The translations under genes and the position numbers were made by a program. Of a DNA stretch of 40,526 bases, positions 22,988-30,679 are shown in pieces (position 1 is the stretch's first letter; each line of letters begins with the position of its first letter). The stretch spans positions 1 through 40,526 of the forward strand of contig NZ_CAMYPD010000024.1 of NCBI RefSeq assembly GCF_947286155.1, in the 5' to 3' direction. Origin of the DNA: an uncultured Tessaracoccus sp. Lineage in GTDB: Bacteria; Actinomycetota; Actinomycetes; Propionibacteriales; Propionibacteriaceae. The notes under the pieces are model-generated. The model was not told the DNA's origin. It did no database searches and saw nothing but the letters and a program-made list of their open reading frames with translations.

Positions 22988-24325
22988 ATGCGTATTTCAG
23001 TGATCGGCTGCGGATATCTCGGCGCGGTACACGCGGCTTGCATGGCGGAGTTAGGCCACGACGTGGTGGGGCTCGACGTGGACGAGGCGAAGATCGCCAA
23101 ACTGTCGCAGGGCATCGCACCTTTTCACGAGGATGGGTTGCCGGAGCTGCTGGAACGCCACGTCGGGAAGAACCTGCGGTTCACCACGGATCCGACGCAG
23201 ATCGCCGATGCGCAGATCCACTTCATCGGTGTGGGTACCCCGCAGCGGCAGGGCCACATCGCGGCCGACATGAGGTACGTCGACGCCGCCATTGAGACCA
23301 TCCTCACCCACGCTGAGCCCAGCGGCGACGAACCTGTGCTCGTCGCGGGTAAGTCGACGGTGCCCGTGGGCACGGCGCAGGAGCTGTCCGAGCGCCTGGC
23401 CGCGAGCGGGAAGCACATCATCCTGGCGTGGAACCCGGAGTTCCTGCGAGAGGGGCACGCGGTGCAGGACACGCTCACCCCGGATCGCATCGTCTACGGC
23501 CTCCCCGAGGATCAGACCGTAGGCGAGCAAGCCAAGGCGATGCTCGACGAGTGTTACGCCACGCCGCTCGCCGCCGGCACGCCGCTCATCGTCGCGAACT
23601 ATCCGACCGCTGAACTCGTGAAGGTGGCGGCCAACTCGTTCCTCGCGACGAAGATCTCGTTCATCAACGCCATGGCCGAGCTCTGCGAAGCCACCGGCGG
23701 CGACGTCACCCGTCTGGCTGAGGCGATCGGCCATGACGACCGCATCGGCGCGAAGTTCCTCCAGGCTGGCATCGGCTTCGGCGGCGGCTGCCTGCCGAAG
23801 GACATCCGCGCGTTCATGGCGCGCGCCGGCGAGCTCGGCGTGGGCGATGCGCTTGGCTTCCTGCGGGAGGTCGACGGCATCAACCTGCGGCGCCGTGATG
23901 CTGCTGTCGAGCTGGCAGAGAACGCGGTGGGTAGCCGCCTCGTCGGGAAGAAGGTGGCGGTGTTGGGTATCACGTTCAAGCCCGAAACCGACGATCTTCG
24001 CGACTCCCCCGCGCTCGACATCGCCACCCGACTGTGGGCGCGCGGTGCGGAGCTGCAGATCTACGATCCCGCGGCGGGACCCGAACTGCGCCGACGTCGA
24101 CCCGATCTCACCGTGCCGGACACCGTCGACGACGCCGTGCGCGGCGCCGACGTGGTGATGCTGCTCACCCCGTGGAAGGAATTCCTCAGCCTCGACCCCG
24201 CCGAGCTGCTGCAGAAGGTGGGCTCGCCCAACATCGTCGATGGGCGCAACGTGCTGAACCCGAAGCAGTGGAGCGACGCCGGCTGGAACTACTACGGCAT
24301 GGGACGCGGCGTCTCTGTCTGGTGA
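22988..24325 (+). CDS. ugd: UDP-glucose 6-dehydrogenase
   Basis: Oxidises UDP-glucose to UDP-glucuronate with two NAD+, feeding cell-surface polysaccharide synthesis. The 445-residue product has an N-terminal Rossmann motif VIGCGYLGAVHAAC, substrate contacts WNPEFLREGHAVQDTL, the central dimer helix ANSFLATKISFINAMAEL, the catalytic Cys268 in GFGGGCLPKDIRA, and the C-terminal UDP-binding half VLGITFKPETDDLRDSPALDI. The ATG at 22988 fits the leaderless pattern; an in-frame ATG 84 nt upstream would overlap argS. No glycosyltransferases lie nearby. Confidence 0.94.
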   Translation: MRISVIGCGYLGAVHAACMAELGHDVVGLDVDEAKIAKLSQGIAPFHEDGLPELLERHVGKNLRFTTDPTQIADAQIHFIGVGTPQRQGHIAADMRYVDAAIETILTHAEPSGDEPVLVAGKSTVPVGTAQELSERLAASGKHIILAWNPEFLREGHAVQDTLTPDRIVYGLPEDQTVGEQAKAMLDECYATPLAAGTPLIVANYPTAELVKVAANSFLATKISFINAMAELCEATGGDVTRLAEAIGHDDRIGAKFLQAGIGFGGGCLPKDIRAFMARAGELGVGDALGFLREVDGINLRRRDAAVELAENAVGSRLVGKKVAVLGITFKPETDDLRDSPALDIATRLWARGAELQIYDPAAGPELRRRRPDLTVPDTVDDAVRGADVVMLLTPWKEFLSLDPAELLQKVGSPNIVDGRNVLNPKQWSDAGWNYYGMGRGVSVW

Positions 24326-24360
24326 TGGTTTCGACACGGCCCTTCGGGCCGGCTCAACCA
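24326..24360 (-). repeat. TGGTTTCGA repeat, copy 7
   Basis: TGGTTTCGACACGGCCC-TTC-GGGCCGGCTCAACCA, beginning at the base after the ugd stop codon, so ugd transcripts end in this hairpin. Confidence 0.8.
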
Positions 24361-24378
24361 TTGGAGCAAAACGGCAAA

Positions 24379-24457
24379 CTAACCCAATATCCACACGCGT
24401 TTGCTGAAATCGGCCATTTTGGGCTGTTTCGAGCAACGCGTGTGAATATTGGGTTAG
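24379..24457. repeat. Long intergenic palindrome 3
   Basis: Arms at 24379-24405 and 24431-24457 match over 27 nt with one substitution and one one-base slip (core CTAACCCAATAT..CACACGCGTT). The 25-nt centre reads GAAATCGGCC...GGGCTGTTTC and is itself partly self-complementary. It lies between convergent ugd and the FMN reductase gene. Confidence 0.85.
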
Positions 24458-24492
24458 CTCAGGAATGTAACCGGGCGTGATTCGCGGCGTTG

Positions 24493-25020
24493 TTACGCGA
24501 GCTGGGCACCCAGGGCGCGCAGCGCATCGATGTGTGGGGCTACGAGCGCATCGATGTCGAGGCCCTCCTCCCCCAGTGCTTCACCGAACGGCATCTGCAC
24601 GGAGGATTCAGCGACCTCGAGATTGACGTTGGTCAGCAGCTGCGCCAGCATCGGCACAGCCCTGTTGGCTCCCGCAAATCCGTACCCGACGATAGCCGCC
24701 GGCTTGCCGCCCCACTCGGCATACACCGTATCGACGGCGTTCTTCGCGGCCGCGGTGAAAAAGCCGTTGTACTCAGGGGTTAGGAACACGAAGCCGTCCG
24801 CACTGGCGACGGTCTCCGCCCACGCCTTGGTCGTTGCATGCTGGTAGTTCCCGAGGCTCGGCATCTGGGGTTCAAGCGAGAGCGGGAGGTTCACGTCGAC
24901 GAGGTCGAGCACTTCAACTTCCCGGCCGGCGCCTTCCGCGATGGCGGGTGCGATGCGCTGCGCAATCGCGTCGCCGACGCGAGAATCACGAGTGCTGGTG
25001 ACGATGAGTTTGAGAGCCAT
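24493..25020 (-). CDS. NADPH-dependent FMN reductase (flavodoxin-like)
   Basis: The 175-residue flavodoxin-fold oxidoreductase has the FMN phosphate loop TSTRDSRVGDAIAQRI near residues 8-23 and the family hallmark LTPEYNGFFTAAAKNAVDTV near 80-99 (usually PEYN..-LKNAID). These enzymes reduce quinones, azo dyes, chromate or free flavin with NAD(P)H; the physiological electron acceptor is unknown. AGAAAG lies 11 nt before the ATG, and a TACATT -10-like box stands near 25063-25068. It is a single gene, flanked on both sides by repeat-rich gaps. Confidence 0.88.
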   Translation of the reverse strand: MALKLIVTSTRDSRVGDAIAQRIAPAIAEGAGREVEVLDLVDVNLPLSLEPQMPSLGNYQHATTKAWAETVASADGFVFLTPEYNGFFTAAAKNAVDTVYAEWGGKPAAIVGYGFAGANRAVPMLAQLLTNVNLEVAESSVQMPFGEALGEEGLDIDALVAPHIDALRALGAQLA

Positions 25021-25099
25021 GCTGGTGAGACACTTTCTTTTGTTGATCTTTCAACTTCAATGTAGCACACCGACCCTAGTGTCACCTATTGCAGAGGTA

Positions 25100-25136
25100 G
25101 TGGTTTCGACTCGGCCCTTCGGGCCGGCACAACCAC
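25100..25136 (-). repeat. TGGTTTCGA repeat, copy 8
   Basis: GTGGTTTCGACTCGGCCC-TTC-GGGCCGGCACAACCAC. It shares its middle stem with copy 7, about 740 nt away. Confidence 0.75.
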
Positions 25137-25151
25137 CGATGTCACTCACCC

Positions 25152-25222
25152 GATGATTGAGTAGCGCCCGCGCGCCCCCTCGATGATTGAGTAGCGCCCG
25201 CAGAGCGCGTATCGAAATCATC
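25152..25222 (+). repeat. TGGTTTCGA repeat, copies 9 and 10 (inverted tandem)
   Basis: GATGATTGAGTAGCGCCCGC occurs twice in direct tandem (25152 and 25182, period 30). Only the second copy is complete, ending GCGTATCGAAATCATC; the first lost its right half. This shows the repeats recombine or slip in place. Confidence 0.7.
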
Positions 25223-25232
25223 ACGGGGCTGA

Positions 25233-25850
25233 TCAGCGGCCGGCAGCAGGAGGACGACCGGAGAGAAGATCGAGTTCCATCTTGACGTTCGCGAGCCCCT
25301 CGCGCAGCACCGCCTTGCCCCATACCAGCGGCCAGCGCCGAGCCACAGACCTATCTTCCACACCCCACACATCCACGCCGAGCGCCCGGCAGATCGTCAC
25401 GGCTCGTCGGACGTGGAAATCCTGCGTGACCACGGCAACTGCATCCGAACTGTAGGTGTCGCGCGCACGCAAACAGGAATCGTAGGTATCGAGGCCTTTC
25501 GGATCTTCAACAATGATCTCCGACGGCACACCTCGCCGCTCCAGGTACTCACGCATCACGCGTGGCTCATTGTTGGCTTCGGCCCTGCCGTCACCGCTCA
25601 CGATGATGCGGCGCGCCACGTCCCGCCGAAACAGCTCGATGGCGAGATCGAGCCGCGCCGCGAGAAACGCCGACGGGCCACCTCGATCCGCCTTCGCCCC
25701 CAGCACGAGCACGTCGCGCCTCGACGGCGCATCTACCGCGTCGTACACCCTCCCCCACGATGCGCTGATGGTGTGCAGCTGGGCGCCCAGCACCGGCAGG
25801 GCCGCGAGGATCAGGGCCCAGCCGATGCCCTTGCGCACCTTGTCAATCAC
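25233..25850 (-). CDS. SanA/YdcF-like DUF218 membrane-anchored protein
   Basis: The 205-residue product has one N-terminal membrane helix (about 8-27) and a DUF218 domain outside the membrane: DVLVLGAKADRGGPSAFLAARLDLAIELFRRDVARRIIVSGDGR, EPRVMREYLERRGVPSEIIVEDPKGLDTYDSCLRARD and VAVVTQDFHVRRAVTICRALG. In E. coli, SanA affects envelope permeability and ElyC is needed for peptidoglycan and lipid-carrier homeostasis, so an envelope role is likely. It starts at GTG 25850, overlapping the end of pgi by 8 nt, so expression is tied to pgi. Confidence 0.86.
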   Translation of the reverse strand: MIDKVRKGIGWALILAALPVLGAQLHTISASWGRVYDAVDAPSRRDVLVLGAKADRGGPSAFLAARLDLAIELFRRDVARRIIVSGDGRAEANNEPRVMREYLERRGVPSEIIVEDPKGLDTYDSCLRARDTYSSDAVAVVTQDFHVRRAVTICRALGVDVWGVEDRSVARRWPLVWGKAVLREGLANVKMELDLLSGRPPAAGR

Positions 25851-27516
25851 GCTTCGCGAGGTACCAGGAGACCAGCGCCTGCGTGGACCCGTCCTGCTTG
25901 GCGAGCGCCGCCTCGTCGCCGTTCACCGCGGGAGCGATCTCGAGCGCCAGCTTCTTGCCAAGCTCCACACCCCACTGGTCGAACGAGTCGATGCCCCACA
26001 CCACGCCCTGCACAAACGTGATGTGTTCGTAGAGCGCGATGAGCTGCCCCACCACCGACGGGGTCAGCGCCGGGGCGAGGATCGACGTCGTGGGCCGGTT
26101 GCCGGCGAACACGCGCGCGGGAACGATCTCTTCCGCCGTGCCCTCAGCGCGAACCTCGTCCTCCGTCTTGCCGAAGGCGAGCGCCGCTGTTTGCGCGAAG
26201 AAGTTCGCCAGGAACAGCCCGTGCACGTCGGTCTCGCCATCGCGCAGCGGGCGCGCGGGATTGGCGACGGCAATGAAATCGGCCGGAATGAGGCGAGTGC
26301 CCTGGTGAATGAGCTGGTAGAAGGCGTGCTGGCCGTTCGTGCCGGGCTCACCCCAGAAGATTTCGCCCGTCGACGACGTCACCGGCGTGCCGTCCCAGCG
26401 CACCGACTTGCCGTTCGACTCCATCGTGAGCTGCTGCAGATAAGCAGCAAAGCGGTGGAGGTATTGCGCGTACGGCAGCACCGCGTGCGAGTGGGCGTCG
26501 AAGAAATTGACGTACCAGATGTTCAGCAAGCCCATGAGCAGCGGCACGTTGCGGGCTGGTTCTGCGGTGCGGAAGTGTTCGTCGACGGCGTGGAATCCGC
26601 CAAGGAAGTTCTGGAACCCCTCGCGGCCGATCGCAATCATTACGGACAGCCCGACGGCGGAGTCGACGGAGTAGCGGCCGCCCACCCAGTCCCAGAAGCC
26701 GAAGGCGTTGGCTGGGTCGATGCCGAAGTCAGCCACCTTGTCGAGCGCCGTCGACACCGCCACGAAGTGCTTCGCAATCGCCTCGCGACGCTGCTCGTCG
26801 CCGCCGTCGATGGCCCCCTGCTTGGCGAGCGTGTCGAGCAGCCAGGCCTTAGCCAGGCGCGCGTTGGTGAGGGTCTCCAGCGTCGTGAACGTCTTGGACG
26901 CGACGATGAACAGCGTGGTTTCCGGGTCGAGGTCAGCCGTCTTTTCGTACACGTCGGACGGATCGATGTTGGAGACGAACCGGCACGTCAGCCCATCTTG
27001 CTTGTACGGCAGCAGCGCCTCGTAGACCATCACCGGCCCCAGATCGGAGCCGCCGATACCGATATTCACGACGGTCTCGATGCGCTTGCCAGTGACCCCC
27101 ACCCAGGCGCCGGAGCGGACCTCGTCGGAAAACTCCCCCATGCGGCGCAGCACGTCGTGGACGTCTGCGACGACGTCCTGCCCGTCTACCTCGAGCTGCG
27201 CGTCGGCAGGCAGCCGGAGTGCGGTGTGCAGCACGGAGCGGTTCTCGGTGACGTTGATGCGTTCACCGTCGAACATGGCGTCGCGGCGCCCGGGGACGTC
27301 GACCTGCTCCGCGAGTTCGACGAGCGCGGCGAGCACGTCGTCGGTGAGAAAGTTCTTCGACAGATCGACGTGGAGGTCGGCCACGTCGAAGGTGTATGTG
27401 GAGGCACGGTTGGGGTCAGCGACAAACCAGCCGCGCAAGTCGGGCGTGAACTGCTGCTTGAGTTCGGTGAGCTTGGCCCATGCGGGCGTGGTGGTGGCAT
27501 CAATGGGCTTATTCAT
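25843..27516 (-). CDS. pgi: Glucose-6-phosphate isomerase
   Basis: Interconverts glucose-6-phosphate and fructose-6-phosphate. The 557-residue length and signatures are those of the long Pgi family: VNIGIGGSDLGPVMVYEAL near 153-171, FGFWDWVGGRYSVDSAVGLSV (PGI signature 1 region), GTNGQHAFYQLIHQG (near 390) and the C-terminal SFDQWGVELGKKLA with the catalytic Lys. The start at 27516 has no good ribosome site but TAGGCT lies 7 nt upstream, the leaderless pattern. It is followed directly by the SanA-like gene. It links to ppgK in the same window through glucose-6-phosphate. Confidence 0.96.
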   Translation of the reverse strand: MNKPIDATTTPAWAKLTELKQQFTPDLRGWFVADPNRASTYTFDVADLHVDLSKNFLTDDVLAALVELAEQVDVPGRRDAMFDGERINVTENRSVLHTALRLPADAQLEVDGQDVVADVHDVLRRMGEFSDEVRSGAWVGVTGKRIETVVNIGIGGSDLGPVMVYEALLPYKQDGLTCRFVSNIDPSDVYEKTADLDPETTLFIVASKTFTTLETLTNARLAKAWLLDTLAKQGAIDGGDEQRREAIAKHFVAVSTALDKVADFGIDPANAFGFWDWVGGRYSVDSAVGLSVMIAIGREGFQNFLGGFHAVDEHFRTAEPARNVPLLMGLLNIWYVNFFDAHSHAVLPYAQYLHRFAAYLQQLTMESNGKSVRWDGTPVTSSTGEIFWGEPGTNGQHAFYQLIHQGTRLIPADFIAVANPARPLRDGETDVHGLFLANFFAQTAALAFGKTEDEVRAEGTAEEIVPARVFAGNRPTTSILAPALTPSVVGQLIALYEHITFVQGVVWGIDSFDQWGVELGKKLALEIAPAVNGDEAALAKQDGSTQALVSWYLAKRD

Positions 27517-27523
27517 GGCACCC

Positions 27524-27529
27524 AGCCTA
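27524..27529 (-). promoter_or_regulatory. -10-like TAGGCT, leaderless start of pgi
   Basis: On the minus strand TAGGCT ends 7 nt before the pgi ATG. Confidence 0.45.
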
Positions 27530-27573
27530 TTGCCTTAGCGAACAGATTGGGCCGACGGTGCCGACAAGCAATA

Positions 27574-28653
27574 TCAGCGGACGGTGATGTGCACGTGGTC
27601 GTAGTGGTTGGCGGTGTCGTTGCCACGGTCGGACATGGAGCGCCAGCCATCAGATGCGCGCTGGGCGGTCCAGATTTTCTGTGCGTAGATGACTTCGGTG
27701 ATGCCGAGCTTGGACGCATTCTTTCGCGCCCAGTTGGCCACTTCCCAACCTGCTTCGCCCGAGATCATCGCGTCGATAGCGCGTCCTTGGCCATGGTACG
27801 AGCCTGCGTCGTTGCGCCATCCGCCGAAGCTCGTCACATTGGGGAACTCGCTGCACAGGGCCCTAAGCACGCCGACAGCGCGTGTCGTAAGGCCCTCTTC
27901 GCCCCTTACCGTGGCCTTGCACGGCTCCTGAGCAGCGTTCCTCTCACGCTTGGGCGAAGCGGATTGCGTGGGCGCCTCGGCCTTCTCGCCGAGGTATTTG
28001 TTCGAGATGAACCCCGGCCTTCCGTCGACGAGCACCTGCTGCCACCGCCCGTCGACGACGACGTTCGTCACCTGCACCTGCGTGCCGGGGGCGAGTGCGA
28101 CCAGCGTTGTGAAGTCGACGCCAGGGCCGCGGCGAACGTTGACCGTCGCCGTCGTCCACTGCGTGCCGACAACTTCCCCGAGGCTGGGGACCGCCGGGGT
28201 CGAGCGGGTGGGCGATGGTGTTACATCCGACGACGATGGCGCCTCCTTCGGTGCCGGAGCACTGGCCGAAGCTGCCGGCGACGCTGCTTCGCTCGGGCTG
28301 GCTGCCGTCGACACGCTGGGCGACGAGGCCTCGTCGCTGGGGGTACTGCTCGACGGGGACGCGCTCGGCGTGGGGGTTGGTGTCACGCGAGCGGTGAGGG
28401 GGCGGCGCTGGGTGCCTCGGTCGGCGCCGGAGGTGCGCTCCGCGCTGGAGATGGGGATGGGGATGGCGGTGGGGTCGGTGGTGTCGGAGGCGCCCTGCAC
28501 TGCAGACTCAAACGCGAGCGATCCGACGAGGAGCCCGGCGACAACCACAGCCGCGACAGCCCACGATGCCTTGGCCACACGCGACCTGCGTTTGGAGTCG
28601 CGCTGACGCTCGGGCGCGTCGGCGTACTCGACCGATGGAAGGTGTTCCTCCAA
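27574..28653 (-). CDS. Membrane-anchored SH3b protein with VanY-like C-terminal domain
   Basis: 359 residues: a charged cytoplasmic tail, one membrane helix (about 28-50), a long Ser/Pro/Thr/Ala-rich linker to about residue 155, an SH3b domain (VGTQWTTATVNVRRGPGVDFTTLVALAPGTQVQVTN..FISNKYLG) and a C-terminal domain with GWRNDAGSYHGQGRAIDAMIS, EVIYAQKIW and the ending DTANHYDHVHITVR. That domain is common in exported actinobacterial proteins and resembles the D-Ala-D-Ala carboxypeptidase (M15/VanY) fold, with His of SYHGQGRAID and of HYDHVH as possible zinc ligands. A peptidoglycan-binding or hydrolysing role is inferred. TTG at 28653 is preferred (AGGAG 5 nt upstream); the GTG two codons earlier abuts that ribosome site. 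Confidence 0.82.
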   Translation of the reverse strand: MEEHLPSVEYADAPERQRDSKRRSRVAKASWAVAAVVVAGLLVGSLAFESAVQGASDTTDPTAIPIPISSAERTSGADRGTQRRPLTARVTPTPTPSASPSSSTPSDEASSPSVSTAASPSEAASPAASASAPAPKEAPSSSDVTPSPTRSTPAVPSLGEVVGTQWTTATVNVRRGPGVDFTTLVALAPGTQVQVTNVVVDGRWQQVLVDGRPGFISNKYLGEKAEAPTQSASPKRERNAAQEPCKATVRGEEGLTTRAVGVLRALCSEFPNVTSFGGWRNDAGSYHGQGRAIDAMISGEAGWEVANWARKNASKLGITEVIYAQKIWTAQRASDGWRSMSDRGNDTANHYDHVHITVR

Positions 28654-28785
28654 CGCCACTCCTAACTTAAGAATCTCTCAGCTATTCTTCAGGATAGAAG
28701 CGAACAATGCAACCTCGACATCCCCCGCTATCGTTAGTTAGGTTTTCTAGTTGGCTCCGGCCATCCCCACGGAAGGAGACACCCG

Positions 28786-29907
28786 ATTCTTCGATCCCGC
28801 AACCGTGCAGCCATCTGGCTCGCGGCGCTCGCCATGGCGTGCCTGAGCCTGCTCAGCACGCCTGCGCATGCAGCCGAGACGAAGATCGACGCCCGAGTCC
28901 ACTTCGACGGTCAGACGGTCAACGTCTATGGCGTGCTCATCGATGATGAGGGATACGCCGTCAATAAAGGATCGGTGTCTGCGTCGCTCGGCGGACGGAA
29001 CATGGCCACGTCCCACCCAACCAGGCAAGGCACCTTCGACATGAGGTTCCCTGTCCCGCCCGGAATGAGCGGCAGCCAAGACCTCATCGTGCGCTTCTCA
29101 GGCCATGGCAAAGACCCGGCTGCGACGGCATCCATCACCCTCACAGTGCCCTCGTCGGATACGCGCGCTGCGCAAGCCGACCAACCCCATGCTGCGTCGC
29201 CTGCCGACAGCGATTCGCAAGAGGCCCCGTCGGCAACGCCCTCTCCTCCCCCGACCACCCAGCTCTCAGCGAAGGCTGACCTGCCTGAACCCTCGAACGG
29301 TTCGTTCGTGACGATCAGCGGCAAGCTCGTGAGCCCCGCAGGCGACCCGGTGTCCGACGCCGGCATCTTGCTGTTCTCCCCCGCCGGCGAAGTGGAGGAG
29401 GGATATGCCGTCACTGCAGCCAACGGCACATTCACTACGCATTACGAGATTCCGGTAGAGGCAAAAGGAGACCACCAGCTCACGCTCAAATTCGAGGGTG
29501 GGGGCGGCATCCCCGCCGCGGAAACGCCGGTGGTGCTCAAGGTGCAACACAAGGAGATCGCCAAGACATCGCCCACGCCCAGCGAACCACCATCACCGAC
29601 GGCGACTCCTTCCCCCGACAACACGGCGTCTGCAACGCCGGCCGCACCGGCAAGCGACGACGCGAAGGGCACGTCGGCAAGCTCGGATGGCGGCGGCATG
29701 GGCCGTATGCTGGCATGGTTTGCCGGCGGGCTGGTTGCCGTCGGAGGTGTGGCCGCAGTGGCCGCGGCCGTGGTGGCTTCTCGCGTGCGCCGCGACAGTT
29801 CGGCAGGCGCTGCGCAACCTGAGTCAGCGCTGCTCAGCGAGGACGGGCTCTTCTCCGACGACGAGGACGCACCCCCAGCGCCTGCACCTCGTCGCGCCGC
29901 GCACTGA
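28786..29907 (+). CDS. Exported beta-sandwich membrane protein, probable ATT start
   Basis: No characterised family is recognised. Read from ATT at 28786, the 373-residue product has a complete signal peptide (LRSRNRAAIWLAALAMACLS..PAHA, cleavage after AHA near residue 30), two Ig-like/carboxypeptidase-regulatory-like beta domains (about 33-120 and 155-245), Ser/Thr/Pro-rich linkers, one C-terminal membrane helix (306-333) and an acidic cytoplasmic tail. AAGGAG lies 7 nt before the ATT. The first conventional in-frame start (ATG 28834) would remove the positive n-region and half of the hydrophobic core. Ending in a membrane helix plus RVRR and tail is the layout of actinobacterial surface adhesin-like proteins. 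It is divergent from the SH3b gene. Confidence 0.78.
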   Translation: MLRSRNRAAIWLAALAMACLSLLSTPAHAAETKIDARVHFDGQTVNVYGVLIDDEGYAVNKGSVSASLGGRNMATSHPTRQGTFDMRFPVPPGMSGSQDLIVRFSGHGKDPAATASITLTVPSSDTRAAQADQPHAASPADSDSQEAPSATPSPPPTTQLSAKADLPEPSNGSFVTISGKLVSPAGDPVSDAGILLFSPAGEVEEGYAVTAANGTFTTHYEIPVEAKGDHQLTLKFEGGGGIPAAETPVVLKVQHKEIAKTSPTPSEPPSPTATPSPDNTASATPAAPASDDAKGTSASSDGGGMGRMLAWFAGGLVAVGGVAAVAAAVVASRVRRDSSAGAAQPESALLSEDGLFSDDEDAPPAPAPRRAAH

Positions 29908-29918
29908 CGCGGCGGCTA

Positions 29919-30524
29919 TCAGCCTTCGCGCACTCCGCGCAGTGCAGCCTTCCGAAACGACTCGCACCTGTCGCGCAGCATGCCGAGATCCCCGCCACCA
30001 AGGGAATCGCCTAGGAGCGTCTCGTCGACGCACGCGGCCGGCGATCCGTGCACCAGCCACTCCCCGGCAGCAAACGCGCCAACCCCACCCATCGGGATAA
30101 CTCTCGACGTGAGCCCCAAACGCGCCAGATGCTTCGCCATGGAATGCCCGACGATCTCCGCCGGCCACAGCAACGCCCCGGTGGCGCCGAGTTCCAGCAC
30201 CGCACGCACCTCGAGCGGGGTCAGCGCGCTGGCGAACCACGTGGCGGAGTGCCCCCGGGCAGTGGCCGCCATGTCCTCGTCGGCTCCGTCGGTGAGTATG
30301 AACTGTGCGTCGGCTTCGATGGATTGGGTGAGCGCGTTGATCCCGTCGATGCCCCACACGCCGAAGTTCGCTCGGGCACCGAAAATGGAACGCAACTCGC
30401 CCAGGCGCCCCAGGGGCACGGCGAAGGTGTTCAGGTGCTCCTGGATGAGCACCTCGACGACGCTCGCCACGTCGTCGAGGTCGGCGTCGGGGAGACAGGT
30501 GATGATGCCAGAGGGAACCGTCAT
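29919..30524 (-). CDS. KDPG/KHG-aldolase-like protein lacking the usual Schiff-base Lys
   Basis: The 201-residue protein follows the small (beta/alpha)8 KDPG aldolase layout: a start strand GIITCLPDAD, VVEVLIQEH at the place of the catalytic-Glu strand, FILTDGADEDMAATARGHSATWFASALTPLEVRAVLELGATGALLWPAEIVG, and VIPMGGVGAFAAGEWLVHGSPAACV (phosphate-binding strand). In classical KDPG aldolase the Schiff-base Lys sits just before the FPA-like motif; here that strand reads GALLWPAE, with no Lys. So the fold is kept but aldolase activity is doubtful. ATG at 30524 is chosen because CACAAT lies 6 nt upstream; an upstream in-frame start lacks support. No Entner-Doudoroff partners are nearby. Confidence 0.72.
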   Translation of the reverse strand: MTVPSGIITCLPDADLDDVASVVEVLIQEHLNTFAVPLGRLGELRSIFGARANFGVWGIDGINALTQSIEADAQFILTDGADEDMAATARGHSATWFASALTPLEVRAVLELGATGALLWPAEIVGHSMAKHLARLGLTSRVIPMGGVGAFAAGEWLVHGSPAACVDETLLGDSLGGGDLGMLRDRCESFRKAALRGVREG

Positions 30525-30666
30525 GGTGTCATTGTGCCGCGAAATCGTCACGAGCGGCTGCCGCCGCCTCCTCGTCGCTTCCCTTCATGCTGAGCGCAGC
30601 CGAAAAATTGGGTGAGAATCCTCTCAGAATCACCTTTGGGATTTGGGATTGACCCCGGGCGAAGGT

Positions 30667-30672
30667 TACGTT
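30667..30672 (+). promoter_or_regulatory. -10-like TACGTT before the polysaccharide deacetylase
   Basis: TACGTT ends 7 nt before the GTG start at 30680; no ribosome site is well placed. Confidence 0.4.
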
Positions 30673-30679
30673 CAAGCTC

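Noticed and set aside
24379..24457. Retron-like msr/msd hairpin RNA
   Set aside because: No reverse transcriptase gene lies in the window, and the other long palindromes lack any shared msr-like region.
21012..25222. Possible CRISPR-like array
   Set aside because: Repeats occur in both orientations, with irregular spacing and variable cores, no constant-length spacers and no cas genes.
27574..28659. GTG at 28659 as start of the SH3b gene
   Set aside because: The only ribosome-site-like AGGA directly abuts this GTG, leaving no spacer. The TTG at 28653 has proper spacing.
25513..28665. A 1050-codon open frame on the plus strand
   Set aside because: Antisense to SanA-like, pgi and the SH3b gene; composition is typical of a reverse-strand shadow in GC-rich DNA.
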